Positions 42,024-52,323 are shown, numbered from the stretch's first letter. The stretch: DNA of 64,000 nt from Pyropia haitanensis (GCA_008729055.1 SDUX01000008.1:1612001-1676000); one strand, 5' to 3'. Notes: a model not told the origin generated them from the letters alone. Program-made: numbers and translations.

Positions 42024-42366
42024 CTACCCCCGCAGGTCCTCGAGCGGCGGCAGCGACCGCCGCAGCCACCGCCACCACCCCCACCCCCGGTGGCGCGCCG
42101 CCGCCGCCGCGGCCGCGGCCGCGGCCGGGTCCCCCCCCCCCCCCCCCCACCCCCCCCCCGCCCCCCCCCCAGGGCCGGGCGCGGAAAACCAGAGCAGGTC
42201 CGCGATGGGCGCCGGCGGCGCGCCCGCGCCCGCGGCGAGCGCCAGCCGCAGCCCGCCGCGGCCGTCGTTGGCGTCGGCGGGGTCGGGGTTGACCAGGACG
42301 GTGCGGACGGGGAAGGGGGCGGCCGCCGCCGCCGCCGCCGGTGGATACGGGGGGGGGGGGGTGGAC

Positions 42367-42399
<33 letters not shown>

Positions 42400-43439
42400 T
42401 GGCGCCCCTGCGCCGCCGCGGCCAGCTGCTGCGTGCGCCACGGCGTGCCGAGGCCAAAGTGGAGGTGCTCCCCGCCCATGACCGCGACCAGCTGGCCGCC
42501 CGGGTGGGCGGCCGCCCACGCCGCCGCCGCCGCGGCGATCCCCGCGTCCTGCACCAGCCGGCCGGCGTAGAAGCGGGCGTACGCGTCCGCGTCGGCCGCG
42601 GCGGCGCCGGTAGCGGGGGGGGGGCGCCCGCCGCCAAGCCGCCGGTGCCGCGCGTAGGCGCCGCGGATGGTGGCGTCCACGTAGGCGGGCCACGCAGGGA
42701 GGGGGGGCTCCAGGGGGGGGGCCGCCGCGCCGCCAATCGCCGTGACGAGGCGCTCCCGGTCGGCGGGGGGGAGGGCGACCAGGTCCATCACGCCGCGGCC
42801 GCCGCCATTGCCGGCGGCGGCGGTCGGGGTGCTGGCGCCGGTCGCGGCGGCGGCGACGGCGGTGGCGGTAGGGGTGGCCCCCCCCCCCCCCCGGGCGGGT
42901 GCACGACCCGGTGGATGAGCTCCGCGTTGACGCCGAGCGCGACGACGGGCATACCCCGCCGGCGGGCCATCCGCAGGAGCGGCAGGTACGCCTCAAAGGG
43001 CCAGCCCCAGCGGGCGTCCCACTCGGCCGCCTCGTACAGGCCCTCCTCGGTCAGCCGGCCGGCAATGTACTCGTCCACCACCCCTTGCATGCACGCGTTG
43101 ATGCACTCGAGGCCGAGCGCCACGGGGCCCGCCGTGGCACCGTCGGCGGCCGCCGAGGCCGCGTCAGCGGCGGCGGCGCCGCCCGCTGCCGCCGCCGCCT
43201 CCGCCGCCGCCGCCGCCGCCGTTGCCGCCGCCGACCGCCGCCGCGCGAGCGCGTCGACCACCCGCGCGGTCGTCTGGTGGTCCACCAGCGACAGGTGGTG
43301 CTCGCCGACAAAGACCACCCGCGCGGCGGCGAGGTCGTCGAGCGCCTCGGACGTGGAGAGCGGCAGCAGCGTCACCGCCTCGGCGGGCGCCACCCGGAAT
43401 ACCGTGTAGGACGGCACCCGGCCGGCACGCCGGCCGGCC

Positions 43440-43485
<46 letters not shown>

Positions 43486-43800
43486 TCGCCGCCACCACCG
43501 CCGCCGCCAGGGAGGGGGGGAAAACGCCGGCGGCCGCCGGGGGGGGGGCCGCCCCGACGCCAACGCCCGCCACGCCCGCCGCGGCTGCTGCCGCCGCCGC
43601 CGCTTGCAGCAGCGCCCGCCGGCCCAGGCGCGGGGGGGGGGGGAGGGGGGGGAGGGGGGGTGGGCGGACCCGCGGGTGCGCCCATCCGCGGCGCCCGCCG
43701 GCGTGGCGGCGACCGCCCGCCGCGGGCGACGGCCGCGGCGGCGGCGGCGGGGAGCAGCGGGGGGGGCGCAAAGCCGACGGCGGCGGCGCGGCCGCCGCGG

Positions 43801-43846
<46 letters not shown>

Positions 43847-43886
43847 AGCCGACCCCTGCAGAGGGCGGCGAGTAGCACCGCATCAT
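42024..43886 (-). CDS. ChaN/DUF399-like haem-binding family protein with lumenal-type (Tat) presequence; frame breaks in G/C runs
   Basis: ATG ATG at 43886 starts MMRCYSPPSAGVGC and a Gly/Ala/Arg presequence. Further on, RLGRRALLQ followed by an Ala/Val hydrophobic stretch (AAAGVAGVGVGA) is a twin-arginine thylakoid-transfer signal. The domain reads AARVVFVGEHHLSLVDHQTT, then LGLECINACMQGVVDEYIAG, then WPFEAYLPLLRMARRRGMPV, NAELIHRVVHPPG, all typical of ChaN (Cofac_haem_bdg, DUF399). After the C15 run at 42878-42892 (plus strand) the reading continues one frame over as TPTAAAGNGGGRGVMDLVAL, GGEHLHFGLGTPWRT, and ends RRSLPPLEDLRG. The presequence also changes frame across the C/T runs at 43632-43660. 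Bacterial ChaN binds haem; plant relatives are plastid proteins. Role here: lumenal, presumably haem- or iron-related. Confidence 0.75.
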
Positions 43887-45125
43887 GGTGAGCGGGGGTC
43901 AAGCAGGCGAGGGGATCACCGTCAGCGGCAGGGGCGGCGCGGGCGGGTGGTCGGCGTGGGCTTCAGGGCCGGCGGGCGGGCGGGGAAGGAGACGGCGGGG
44001 GGGGGGGACGACACAAGGTGGCAATGGGGTGCTCCCGCTCGCCAGACGTGAGCACCGCGGATGAGTGGGGGGGAGGGGGGATGAAGAGCGGGAAAACGCC
44101 CAGCCGCGGCGGTCGGCGCCCGCACCGCCCGGCACGACCGGCGGGTGCCTACCACCCGCCCACCACCGCCACCGACGCGCAGCGTACCCAGACGCGGGCG
44201 CGGGGGGAGCGAGCGCCCAAACGGGCAGCGGCGTGGAGGCGAGGGGGGGGAGAGGGGGGCGGGTGGCGGCAGCGGCGGCGGCGGGGGCGGTCGCGGTGTG
44301 GCTGAGGGCGTCGACCGGGCGCTCGCGGCGCCGTCGTGCGCCGGTGGCGCGCAACGCGGCGGGGGGGGGGGGGGGGGGATGGGCGCCGGCTGGCGGCCGG
44401 GTTGTCGGCAGCCGCGGCGGCTGCACAGGGCGCCGGGGGTGTGTAGTGTGGGTGAGTGGAAGGGCACGAGGACGGGGGACGGGGGGCGGTGGCGGCGGTG
44501 GCGGCGGTCTGGCGGCGCGGTCTGGCGGCGGCGGCGGCCCCGCCGCCGCCGCTGCCGCGCGCGCGCGCAACGGGCGGCCGCTGACGGGCGGCCAGACGTG
44601 TCTCGTGACGTGGCCTGGCGTCGACGGAGCGGGCGGCGGGCGACCAATGACCAAGCGGTGGGTCGGCTGGTGCGGCCGCGGTGACGGTGCGGGGGGGGGG
44701 CGTGGCGGCGGCTGGTTGAGATCCCACGCCTCCGCTGGCACCGCAGAAAGTGGCGGGGGAACCCTCCATGCGGTCGAAGTTTCCAGAGCTGGGGTCAAAA
44801 CTATGAGAAATCCATCTACATAATTTGGATGTACATTCAATTAGGATTGGAACGGACGGCTGTGCCACGTGGCGTGGTGCTCGAATCTCCACGCGGACTG
44901 CGCGTGCGCACGCTCCGCCCCGTCTCCTCCACGCCGCCGCGCACCTTCTCTGCCGTGGGGTTTTTTGTCGCCGGCCTTGCTGACCTCTCGACGTCTCGCC
45001 CGCTTGTTCCTTCTCCTTCTCGCTCGTCACTCTGCCATCCTCACGCCATCTCGCCCTTCCTGGCCTGTCCGTCGTTTCCGCGCCTGCCGGACGGTCCGTC
45101 TCGTGGCCACGCCCCGGCCCGCACG
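43887..45125. other. Divergent 5' region of the ChaN-like and deformylase genes
   Basis: GC-rich with G runs to about 44750, then ordinary composition (44760-45100) including an AT-richer patch at 44805-44850. The last 250 bases before the deformylase ATG are pyrimidine-rich (CTCC, TTCTCC), perhaps its leader. Confidence 0.45.
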
Positions 45126-45896
45126 ATGCCACCCGCCCCGCCGTGCCCGCCCGCCTTTGTGGCTGGCTGGGCGGGCAGCGTCGCGGCGCTCGCCACCGCC
45201 GCGGGTCGGCGGCCCCCCCCCGCGTCGCCTCGTCTGCGGCGGCCCGCCGCGGGCCGGCGGCGCCCCCTCGGCCCCGCCGCCGCCCGCGCCGCCCGCCGCG
45301 CCGCGCCGCGCGCGTCGGTCGCCGCGGCGGACGAGGTGGACCCCGGCGCCGTGCCCGGCACCCACCTCCGCGTTGTGCGGTACCCGGCGCCCGCGCTGCG
45401 GGCGGCCAACGCGGAGGTGACGGCGTTTGACGCGGAGCTCGCGGCGCTCGCCAAGGGCATGTTCAAGGTCATGTACGCGGCCAACGGGGTGGGCCTCGCG
45501 GCGCCGCAGGTGGGCGCCAACGTCCGGCTGATGGTGTGGAACCCGGAAGGGGACGCGCGCAAGTGGCTGGCGGAGAAGGTGCTCGTCAACCCGCGGGTCG
45601 TGTCGTGGGGCAAGGACACGGCGGTGGACGTGGAGGGGTGCTTGTCGTTTCCGGGCATGAGCGGCCGCGTCCGGCGGTCGACGGCGGTCAAGGTGGAGGG
45701 CCAAAACCTAAAGGGCAAGCCGATCAAGATGAAGCTGACCGGCTGGCAGGCCGTCATCTTTGCGCACGAGTACGACCACCTGGACGGGGTGCTGTACGTG
45801 GACAGGCTGGAAGAGGGCGAGCGGGAGAAGGAGGAGGTGGGCGGGCGGCTGCGGCAGCTGGTGGAAGAGTATGAGGGGGACGACCCGGCACTCTAA
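45126..45896 (+). CDS. PDF: Peptide deformylase, plastid type
   Basis: 256 residues, no intron. I chose the ATG at 45126 because it starts a transit-like sequence (MPPAPPCPPAFVAGWAGSVA) with early Phe; the frame is open further upstream but lacks presequence character. The catalytic domain starts at about residue 78. The three family motifs are intact: GVGLAAPQ (121-128), EGCLS (170-174, metal-binding Cys) and HEYDH (214-218, two metal-binding His and the catalytic Glu). The enzyme removes the formyl group from nascent proteins made in the organelle; the sequence is closest to the PDF1B/bacterial type. The acidic C-terminus EEYEGDDPAL is ordinary. The gene converges on the sulfotransferase, with stops 109 bp apart. 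Confidence 0.95.
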   Translation: MPPAPPCPPAFVAGWAGSVAALATAAGRRPPPASPRLRRPAAGRRRPLGPAAARAARRAAPRASVAAADEVDPGAVPGTHLRVVRYPAPALRAANAEVTAFDAELAALAKGMFKVMYAANGVGLAAPQVGANVRLMVWNPEGDARKWLAEKVLVNPRVVSWGKDTAVDVEGCLSFPGMSGRVRRSTAVKVEGQNLKGKPIKMKLTGWQAVIFAHEYDHLDGVLYVDRLEEGEREKEEVGGRLRQLVEEYEGDDPAL

Positions 45897-46005
45897 ACGC
45901 ACGCCCCGCGCGTGGCTTGGAGAGAGGGACAGTGGGGACACGCTCGCGGGAGAAAAAAAAAAAAAGCATTGAACAGCTGCGCATGGCTCGCACTGGCCGC
46001 CCCGC

Positions 46006-47637
46006 CTACGCTCCCACCTGGCACTCGGGGTACCACCGGAGCTTCTCCTCCAGCAGTGCCGTCGCCAGCGCGTACAGCGCCCCGTCCAGCACCTCCACCC
46101 GCGCCACCGCCGCGGCCAGCGCCGGGGACACCCCCGCCGCCGCCCCCGCCGCCGCCCCCCCCCCCCCCCGCACGTTCTCGCGTGTCCCCGCCAACCGCGC
46201 GCCCGACAGCCGCTTGACGCGCGCGCCCGAGCGCCCCCCCCAGCACGCGCCGTTGAGCTGCGCCGCGAGCACGCACGCGCCCGCCGCGTAGGCCTCTTGG
46301 GTGCCGACAAAAAAGTAGGACCGCAGCAGCGCGGCGGCGGCGGCGGCCAGGGCCACCCGCCCGACGCCGGGCACCGCGTCGATCGCGGCGGCGGCGGCGG
46401 CGGTGGCCACCTCGGAGGTGCCCCCCCAGCCGGCCAGCCGCTTGGTCATGTACGCCCGGTTGCGGGTGAGAAGGTACGCGGCCAGCGCAGGGGGGGGGGG
46501 GGGGACCGCAGGGGGGGGCGCCGCCACCCCCGCCGCCGACGCGTTGGCCGCCACGGCCGTCCGCCCACCGCCGACGGCGCCGCCGCCGCCGCCGCCACCG
46601 TCAGCCGCGCCCGCCTCAAAGTGTTGGTAGTGGGACAGCTTGCGCGCGAGCGGCGAGCGGAGGAGCGTAAACAGCCGCACCGTCGCGGCGCCGCGGGGCA
46701 GCACGCGGCCGAGCGCGCCCGCGCCGTGCCCCACCACCAGGTCTGGCAGGCCCCGCGGCGCGGCGGCGGCGCCCGCCTCCCCCCCGTGGACGCGGCGGGC
46801 CACGTCGCGCAGATCACACACCGTATCGGCGGCGGGCACCGTCCGGCGGCGGCGGCCGACGAGCGCCGGCGTCGGGTCCCACCGGCTGTCCGTGTCGGCG
46901 GGCCCCAACGGGTGGCACGTTGACGTCAGCGACAGGCCGTTGCGGTGGGCCCAGCCGGTGAGCGCCACTTTGAGGCTGTTGCCGCCCGTCTTGTGCAGGT
47001 GCACAAACGCATAGGCCGACGGCGGCCGCTCCTCGCACGACGCGTTCCAGTGGCCGCCGGGGCGGGCGGCGGCCGCGACGGCCGCGGCGAGGCCGCCCAC
47101 GCCATCCTCCTCTTCACCCGGGGGGGGGGGAGGGGTGGGCGTCGGTCCGCCGCCGCCGCCACGGTCACCGCCGCCGCCGCCGCCCCCGCCGTCGCCTCCC
47201 CCCCGCGGCGGCGGCGGCGGCGCGTACCACTCGCTGGGCAGGGGCGCCAGCCGGGGCAGCCCGCCGGCCCCCCCCCCTGCGCCAGCCGCCGCCACCGCAG
47301 CAGCGACAATCGCGGCGGCCGCCTCGGGCGTCGTCGGCGTCGCCGCCCGCAGCGCCGACCGCAGCGCCCACACCACCGCCGCCGCCGCGCCGACCGACCG
47401 CAGCCGCCCGAGCAGCAGTGCCGACGGCGGGCGGAGCGCAGCAGCACGCCTGCCACCGCCGCCGCCGCCGCGCCCACCAGTCCCGCCCCCGCCGCCGCCG
47501 CCGCTGCCGCCGCGGGCCGCCAAGGGCAGCAGCGGCGCGGCGGCGGCGGCGGCGGTGGCGGCGAGGCGGGACCGGCCGGCGCGGCGGAGGGTGCGGGCAA
47601 AGCGACGGGCGAGGGGGAGGAGGGGGCGGTTCATCAT
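46006..47637 (-). CDS. Golgi-type sulfotransferase (Sulfotransfer_2-like)
   Basis: 543 residues, no intron. Start chosen at the ATG ATG of 47637 (MMNRPLLPLARRFARTLRRA), a basic N-terminus; the frame runs on upstream without protein-like content. A hydrophobic stretch at about 80-100 could be the type II anchor. The PAPS 5'-phosphosulfate loop is YAFVHLHKTGGNSLKVAL (209-226), and the 3'-phosphate motif is FTLLRSPLARKLSHYQHF (323-340), the arrangement of 2-O/uronyl and related carbohydrate sulfotransferases. The C-terminus ends LEEKLRWYPECQVGA. Red algae make sulfated galactans such as porphyran, so a cell-wall polysaccharide is a natural substrate, but this is inference. Gly and Ala runs separate anchor and catalytic part. 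Confidence 0.85.
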   Translation of the reverse strand: MMNRPLLPLARRFARTLRRAGRSRLAATAAAAAAPLLPLAARGGSGGGGGGGTGGRGGGGGGRRAAALRPPSALLLGRLRSVGAAAAVVWALRSALRAATPTTPEAAAAIVAAAVAAAGAGGGAGGLPRLAPLPSEWYAPPPPPRGGGDGGGGGGGGDRGGGGGPTPTPPPPPGEEEDGVGGLAAAVAAAARPGGHWNASCEERPPSAYAFVHLHKTGGNSLKVALTGWAHRNGLSLTSTCHPLGPADTDSRWDPTPALVGRRRRTVPAADTVCDLRDVARRVHGGEAGAAAAPRGLPDLVVGHGAGALGRVLPRGAATVRLFTLLRSPLARKLSHYQHFEAGAADGGGGGGGAVGGGRTAVAANASAAGVAAPPPAVPPPPPALAAYLLTRNRAYMTKRLAGWGGTSEVATAAAAAAIDAVPGVGRVALAAAAAALLRSYFFVGTQEAYAAGACVLAAQLNGACWGGRSGARVKRLSGARLAGTRENVRGGGGAAAGAAAGVSPALAAAVARVEVLDGALYALATALLEEKLRWYPECQVGA

Positions 47638-47883
47638 GGCGGAGGGGGCATTTTCCGCGGAGGGGGGGGATGGAAGAGGTGGGGAGGGGTGGGGGGGGCG
47701 GACAACAACACGATGGCAAGCGTGAGCGCGGCGCGAGACGGCACGTGGTCTGACCGTGCACTCGGACGTGCGCGGCGATGAGGTGTCCAACTCAGGAACG
47801 TGGGGGCTCCGAATTTGGACTGCACTCGGCGTGCGCGAACCAGTGCGGCCGCCAAGAATTCGCCTGACAGCGTCCGTCCGGCT

Positions 47884-48466
47884 CGTTTTCGGGTGGCAGA
47901 GCTGGGGAGTGACGCCACCGCCGCGCGTCTGCTGCAGGTGAGCCTCTGGGGACGACGGTGGCGGCGGCGGTGGGGACGACGGGCGGCTCGTGGCCGACGA
48001 CACCCCCGCGGTGTTGCGGCACCTACGGCGGACCCGCGATGCGGCGGCCACCGCTGGTGTCCCCCCCCCCCCATTCACATTGTGGTGGATAACACGGGCT
48101 TTGAGCTCTTCACCGACCTGGTGCTCGCAGACGGCCTTCTGACCGGTGGCTGGGGCATCATCCGTCGTCCTCCAGTGCAAGAGCCACCCGACGTATGTGT
48201 CCAACGCTATGGCCAAGGATGTGGCGTGGGTGGTGGCGGAGGTGGGCCGCTCCGCGGTGCCCGCCACTGCCGCGATGGGTCGCCGGTGGGCGGGCCACCT
48301 CGATGCGGCGCGGCTGGTAGTGGTCGAGCACGACTTTTGGGTTCAGCCGTCGGCGTTTTGGGAGATGGACGATGGGTTGCGGCGGACGCTGGGAGAGGCA
48401 TCGCTGGTGATAGTCAAGGGCGACGCCAATTACAGGTTCGTTACAGGGGAGGCGGGGAGGTGGTGA
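47884..48466 (+). pseudogene. Relic of a DUF89 (ARMT1-like) damage-control phosphatase gene
   Basis: Pieces of the DUF89 core occur in order but in alternating frames: ARLLQVSLWG (frame 1), GRLVADDTPAVLRHLRR (frame 2), IHIVVDNTGFELFTDLVLAD (frame 1), then VLQCKSHPTYVSNAM, EHDFWVQPSAFWEM and LVIVKGDANYRFVTGE (frame 2), stopping at 48464-48466. The DNxGFEL and KGDxNYR metal/phosphate motifs are preserved. The N-terminal half and everything after the NYR motif are missing. One break lies in a C12 run (48061-48072), but the others do not, so this is decay rather than only miscounted homopolymers. Family members hydrolyse phosphorylated metabolites. Unlikely to be functional. Confidence 0.65.
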
Positions 48467-48661
48467 GGGGAAGGGCAGAGCCGAACTGGTTGGCGCGCTC
48501 GAGTATGCCACGCCGTGGGACCGGCCCAGGTTCCGAGCTGCGGCGCCGCCACCGCCGCGCCGCCGCCACGGTCACCACCGCCGCTGTCGCCGCCGCCGCC
48601 ACCCTCGCCGCCGCCGTCGGCGACCGGCGGCCCCGCGGGCGGCCGCCGCGGGGATGCCGTG

Positions 48662-48699
<38 letters not shown>

Positions 48700-49204
48700 G
48701 TCGGCCCCCCGCCCACGGTCGGCATCTGGGGAGCCGCCGCCGCCACCGCCCGCCGCCGCCCCCGCCGCGCCGCCCCCGCCGCGGCGGTCGGCGCCCTTAT
48801 CCTGCCGCCGCCGCGCCTCGGCGCGGGAGAGGCCCTGTGCCCCCGCCCGCCCGGGTGGATGTGGTTGACGAAGGTCGTTGGAACAAAAACCAGGGCCGAC
48901 AAACAGAAAGGCGCCGACCGGGCCCGATCTCCAGACGGGAGTGTCGGCAGCAGCAACGAAAGTTTGATCCCTCGCTCTTTTTCAACTTTCAAAGAACCGA
49001 AGACGTATCTCCACGTCAACCCCGCTCACTGACGAGTGGGGCTGGGCCGCTTCGCAGGAGCGTACAGACGGCAGGTGTCGCCCGTCTTGGACGCCGCGTT
49101 CACGCTCACAGCGCGAAGCTTGCAGACGGCGGCCAACGTCATCCCGTGGCCCGTCAAGCCCGCCGACCCGTTGCACTTCCAGTGTCCGTGTCGTGGGGCT
49201 CACC
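48467..49204. other. 5' region of argD
   Basis: CCG/GCC-rich to about 48860, then ordinary composition up to the argD ATG. One plus-strand frame of about 118 codons (48515-48868) is Pro/Ala only. No feature supported. Confidence 0.4.
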
Positions 49205-50662
49205 ATGGCGTTTGTTCCCCCGGTCGCGCTCCCGTCGGCGCTCCCGTCGGCCGCGTCCAGCGCCTTTGGGGCGGGCGTAGCGCCCCTGCGGCCCGGAGGG
49301 CGCCATGGCGGCTCCGCCGCAACGGCGGGGGCGACGGCTACCCCCTGGGCGCCCGGCGCCGCCACCCTCCGTGCCGTCGCCGAGCCGCTGACGTCGCCCG
49401 GATCCGCGGGCCCGCCGTCGCCCGCGGCGGCCATCAAGGACTTTGACGCGGTCGTCATGCGCACCTACGGCCGGTACCCGCTGGTGCTGGAGCGCGGGCA
49501 GGGCGCGTCGGTGTGGGACTCGGACGGGAAGCACTATGTGGACTGTGTGGCGGGCATCGCGACGTGCTGCCTCGGCCACGCGCACCCGGGCCTCGTCGCT
49601 GCGGTGACGGCGCAGCTGGGCCGCGTGCACCACGTGTCCAACCTGTACTACACGACGCCGCAAGGCCAGCTGGCGACGTGGCTCGTCGACCACTCGCCGG
49701 CGGACAAGGTCTTCTTTTGCAACTCGGGCGCGGAGGCTAACGAGGCGGCCATCAAGCTCGCGCGCAAGCACTGGCACGCCAAGCACGGCTTTGCGCCGCC
49801 CGCGGGTGCGTCGCCGGTGATCATCACGGCCGAGGCGTCCTTCCACGGCCGCACGCTCGCGGCCATTACGGCGACGGGGCAGCCCAAGTACCACAAGGGC
49901 TTCCACCCGCTGGTGCCGGGCTTTGTCTACACCCCTTACAATGACGCCGACGCGCTGGCCGCGACGGTCGAGACGGTCGGCGCGGCCAACGTGGCGGCCA
50001 TCCTCCTCGAGCCGCTGCAGGGGGAGGGTGGTGTGAACCCCGGCTCGACGTCGTTCTTTGCCGCCGCCCGCGCGCTGTGTGACGCGTCGGGCGCGCTGCT
50101 GATGGTGGACGAGGTGCAGACGGGTATGGGCCGCACCGGCCGCGTGTGGGGCCACGAGCACCTGGGCGTCACGCCCGACGTGGTGACGACTGCCAAGGGC
50201 CTCGGCGCGGGCATCCCCATTGGCGCCATGCTCTGCGCCGCCCACTGTGACGTCTTTGAGCCGGGTGACCACGCGTCGACGTTTGGGGGGAACCCGCTCG
50301 CCGCCGCCGCGGGCCTGACCGTCGCGGACGCGTTGACCGAGGGGGGGATGCTGGCCAACGTGACCGCCCGGGGCGAGCAGCTGGCGCAGCTGCTGGGGGA
50401 GGTGGCGGCCAAGTATGGGCCCGGCGTGGTGTCCGAGGTGCGTGGCTGGGGGCTGTTGGTGGGGCTGGAGCTGGCCGCGGATGCGCCGTTTGGGGCTGGC
50501 GACGTGGTCGCTGCGTGCATGGCCAGCGGCCTGCTGCTGGTGCCCGCGGGCCCGCGGGTCGTACGGTTTGTGCCGCCACTGGTCATCTCCGAGGCGGAGG
50601 TGGCGTCGGCCGTGTCCTACCTGGACGACGCGCTGGGCAGCCTTCTCGCGGGCGGCAAGTGA
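49205..50662 (+). CDS. argD: Acetylornithine aminotransferase, plastid
   Basis: 485 residues, no intron. Start at the ATG of 49205 (ACCATGG context), opening MAFVPPVALPSALPSAASSA, a red-algal style transit peptide with Phe at position 3. The enzyme proper starts at about residue 76. Class-III aminotransferase features: NSGAEANEAAIKLARKHW (173-190), FHGRT (213-217), VDEVQTGMGRTG (301-312, with the PLP-binding Asp) and TTAKGLGAGIPIG (328-340) with the PLP Lys at 331, then STFGGNPLAAAAG. It converts N-acetylglutamate semialdehyde to N-acetylornithine with glutamate as amino donor, in arginine synthesis. Ornithine or other omega-aminotransferases are the alternative, but the overall match is to ArgD. 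It converges on the uL6 gene with 184 bp between stops. Confidence 0.95.
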   Translation: MAFVPPVALPSALPSAASSAFGAGVAPLRPGGRHGGSAATAGATATPWAPGAATLRAVAEPLTSPGSAGPPSPAAAIKDFDAVVMRTYGRYPLVLERGQGASVWDSDGKHYVDCVAGIATCCLGHAHPGLVAAVTAQLGRVHHVSNLYYTTPQGQLATWLVDHSPADKVFFCNSGAEANEAAIKLARKHWHAKHGFAPPAGASPVIITAEASFHGRTLAAITATGQPKYHKGFHPLVPGFVYTPYNDADALAATVETVGAANVAAILLEPLQGEGGVNPGSTSFFAAARALCDASGALLMVDEVQTGMGRTGRVWGHEHLGVTPDVVTTAKGLGAGIPIGAMLCAAHCDVFEPGDHASTFGGNPLAAAAGLTVADALTEGGMLANVTARGEQLAQLLGEVAAKYGPGVVSEVRGWGLLVGLELAADAPFGAGDVVAACMASGLLLVPAGPRVVRFVPPLVISEAEVASAVSYLDDALGSLLAGGK

Positions 50663-50846
50663 GGTGGGGCGGGTACCGGGTCTGTCGCTGCTGGTCATGC
50701 TGGAACGACCCGAAAACAGAAAAAAAGAACCAAGTTGGCACACTCGTGTGCCACTGTCGGTCGCAACGAGCAGCCAAACTCCATGCCTCCCATACCCCCG
50801 TGAGCCACGGCGCTTGAAGCAAGCCGCCGCTGCGCACGCGCCGCCC

Positions 50847-51629
50847 CTACGAATCCTTTTTGCTCTCCTTCTTTCGCAGGGGCTCCCCCTCATAGCGAAT
50901 GCCCTTGTTCTTGTACGGGTCCCGCGCGGCCGGCCGGAGCGCCCGCACCTTGGCCGCCATCTGGTGCACCGCCTGGTGGTCAATGCCTGCCACCTGTAGC
51001 GCCTGGGGGCCAAGCACGATCAGCCGCACGCCCGTTACGGGGTCCACCGCGGGCAGCGTGTGGACGTTGGAGAACCCAATGCGCAGCAGCACCACCTCCT
51101 CTGGTGCTGCCGGTGTTGCCTTCGCAGGGGTGGTGCCGCCCTCCCCACCTGCTGCCACTGGCAATGGGGGGGGCGCCTCAACGACCTTGCTCTCCACCCG
51201 GAAGCCCGTACCGTCCAACCGCAGCGTGATAGCGTAGCCGTCCGACACGCCCACCACGGCCGACCGCACCAGGCTGGCCGTCCCGCCGGCTCCCCACAGC
51301 AGCAGTTCCGCCTCAGTACGACGACGACCCGCGAGCGCGCGCGCCGTCTGCACCCGCACGTCGTGCAAGGGGGTGACAGTCTCGCCGAGCGTGCCGGCGG
51401 CAAACGCGGCGGTCTTCACTTCCGCCGCGGCGGGGTAGAAGAATACGCCGACGCCGGGCTCGCCTGCGGCGACCGCCGCAGAAGAGGGAGGAGAGGGAAG
51501 CCGCATCACAGACGTGGGGCGGGTGGCCCGCATGGACGTGGGGTGGTGCAGGATGGTGCGCGCAAAGTAGCGGGCTAGTTGGCGGGGGGAGATGGGGGGC
51601 AGGTGCAATGGCCCGGCAGACGTTGCCAT
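50847..51629 (-). CDS. MRPL6: Mitochondrial ribosomal protein uL6
   Basis: 260 residues. Start at the ATG of 51629 (MATSAGPLHLPPISPRQLAR then YFARTILHH), a basic amphipathic presequence that fits mitochondria; the frame is open upstream without support. The C-terminal uL6 domain is clear: VTGVRLIVLGPQALQVAGID, HQAVHQMAAKVRALRPA, YKNKGIRYEGEPLRKKE, equivalent to the conserved bacterial end. The N-terminal uL6 domain is recognisable as GETVTPLHDVRVQTA and SAVVGVSDGYAITLRLDGTG, with a Pro/Ala insertion. uL6 sits at the factor-binding side of the large subunit. Because red-algal plastids normally encode their own L6, a nuclear copy points to the mitochondrion. The protein is longer than bacterial L6 (about 178) because of the presequence and insertion. 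Confidence 0.9.
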   Translation of the reverse strand: MATSAGPLHLPPISPRQLARYFARTILHHPTSMRATRPTSVMRLPSPPSSAAVAAGEPGVGVFFYPAAAEVKTAAFAAGTLGETVTPLHDVRVQTARALAGRRRTEAELLLWGAGGTASLVRSAVVGVSDGYAITLRLDGTGFRVESKVVEAPPPLPVAAGGEGGTTPAKATPAAPEEVVLLRIGFSNVHTLPAVDPVTGVRLIVLGPQALQVAGIDHQAVHQMAAKVRALRPAARDPYKNKGIRYEGEPLRKKESKKDS

Positions 51630-52323
51630 TGCAGGGCAAGGGACGGGGGAAGAGGCGACGGGCGAGCCAGCAGAAGACGATGCTGCCGCTCCGTCACGTG
51701 GAGCAGAAGCCCAGCGTACGGCACGGCGGTAGTGCGTGGGGAGTACGAAGGAGGTGGTCAGCGGGGAGTAGAACAGGCGGTGAGACTGGGTGCCGGGGAG
51801 AAGGGCAGCAGCCGGACGGACGCGGGATCCGGTGCATGTTGACCCGATGAATTTACGGCATGAAGCTTGCACAGTATGTACATACAACTACATGTTGTTC
51901 GAATTCGATATGGGTCAAGCCACGTGAAGATGTGTGGTTTTTCGATACTTTCAATTTTATTGTTTCATCGACCCTATTAAGTATGTTTATTCAGCGCCAG
52001 AGAGTTGCGCCTCCCCCTGGAGATGCGCCAACCGCCACCCCCGCCTCATCAGCGCCCTCACCATGGCCGAATCTGGCCGATTGACCGCCTGGGCTGCGTC
52101 ACGCCCCCCCATCGTCCATGATCCCAGCGCATCGCCTTCGCTGGGGACGTGGACGCTGGGGACGCGAAGTGGCGCGCGCGCGCTGACTGCCTGCCCCAGC
52201 GTCCCTCGTGGGGGGCGCCCGGGGCGGGCGACGCGGCAGTGGAAGCTGCTGGCCTTGGTTGGCTCCAGCGCGCGCGCACGCGCACACGTACCGCGCCCCC
52301 CTCCTCGTGCTGAGGTCGGAGGT
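51630..52323. other. Divergent promoter region of uL6m and the 5'-nucleotidase
   Basis: 694 bp containing the most AT-rich patch of this block (51850-52000: TTTCAATTTTATTG and ATTAAGTATGTTTATT), a plausible shared promoter core. The last 300 bp before the 5'-nucleotidase ATG are GC-rich. Confidence 0.45.

Noticed and set aside
49154..51013. 619-codon minus-strand frame opposite argD
   Set aside because: Arg/His-rich shadow of a gene with intact aminotransferase motifs on the plus strand.
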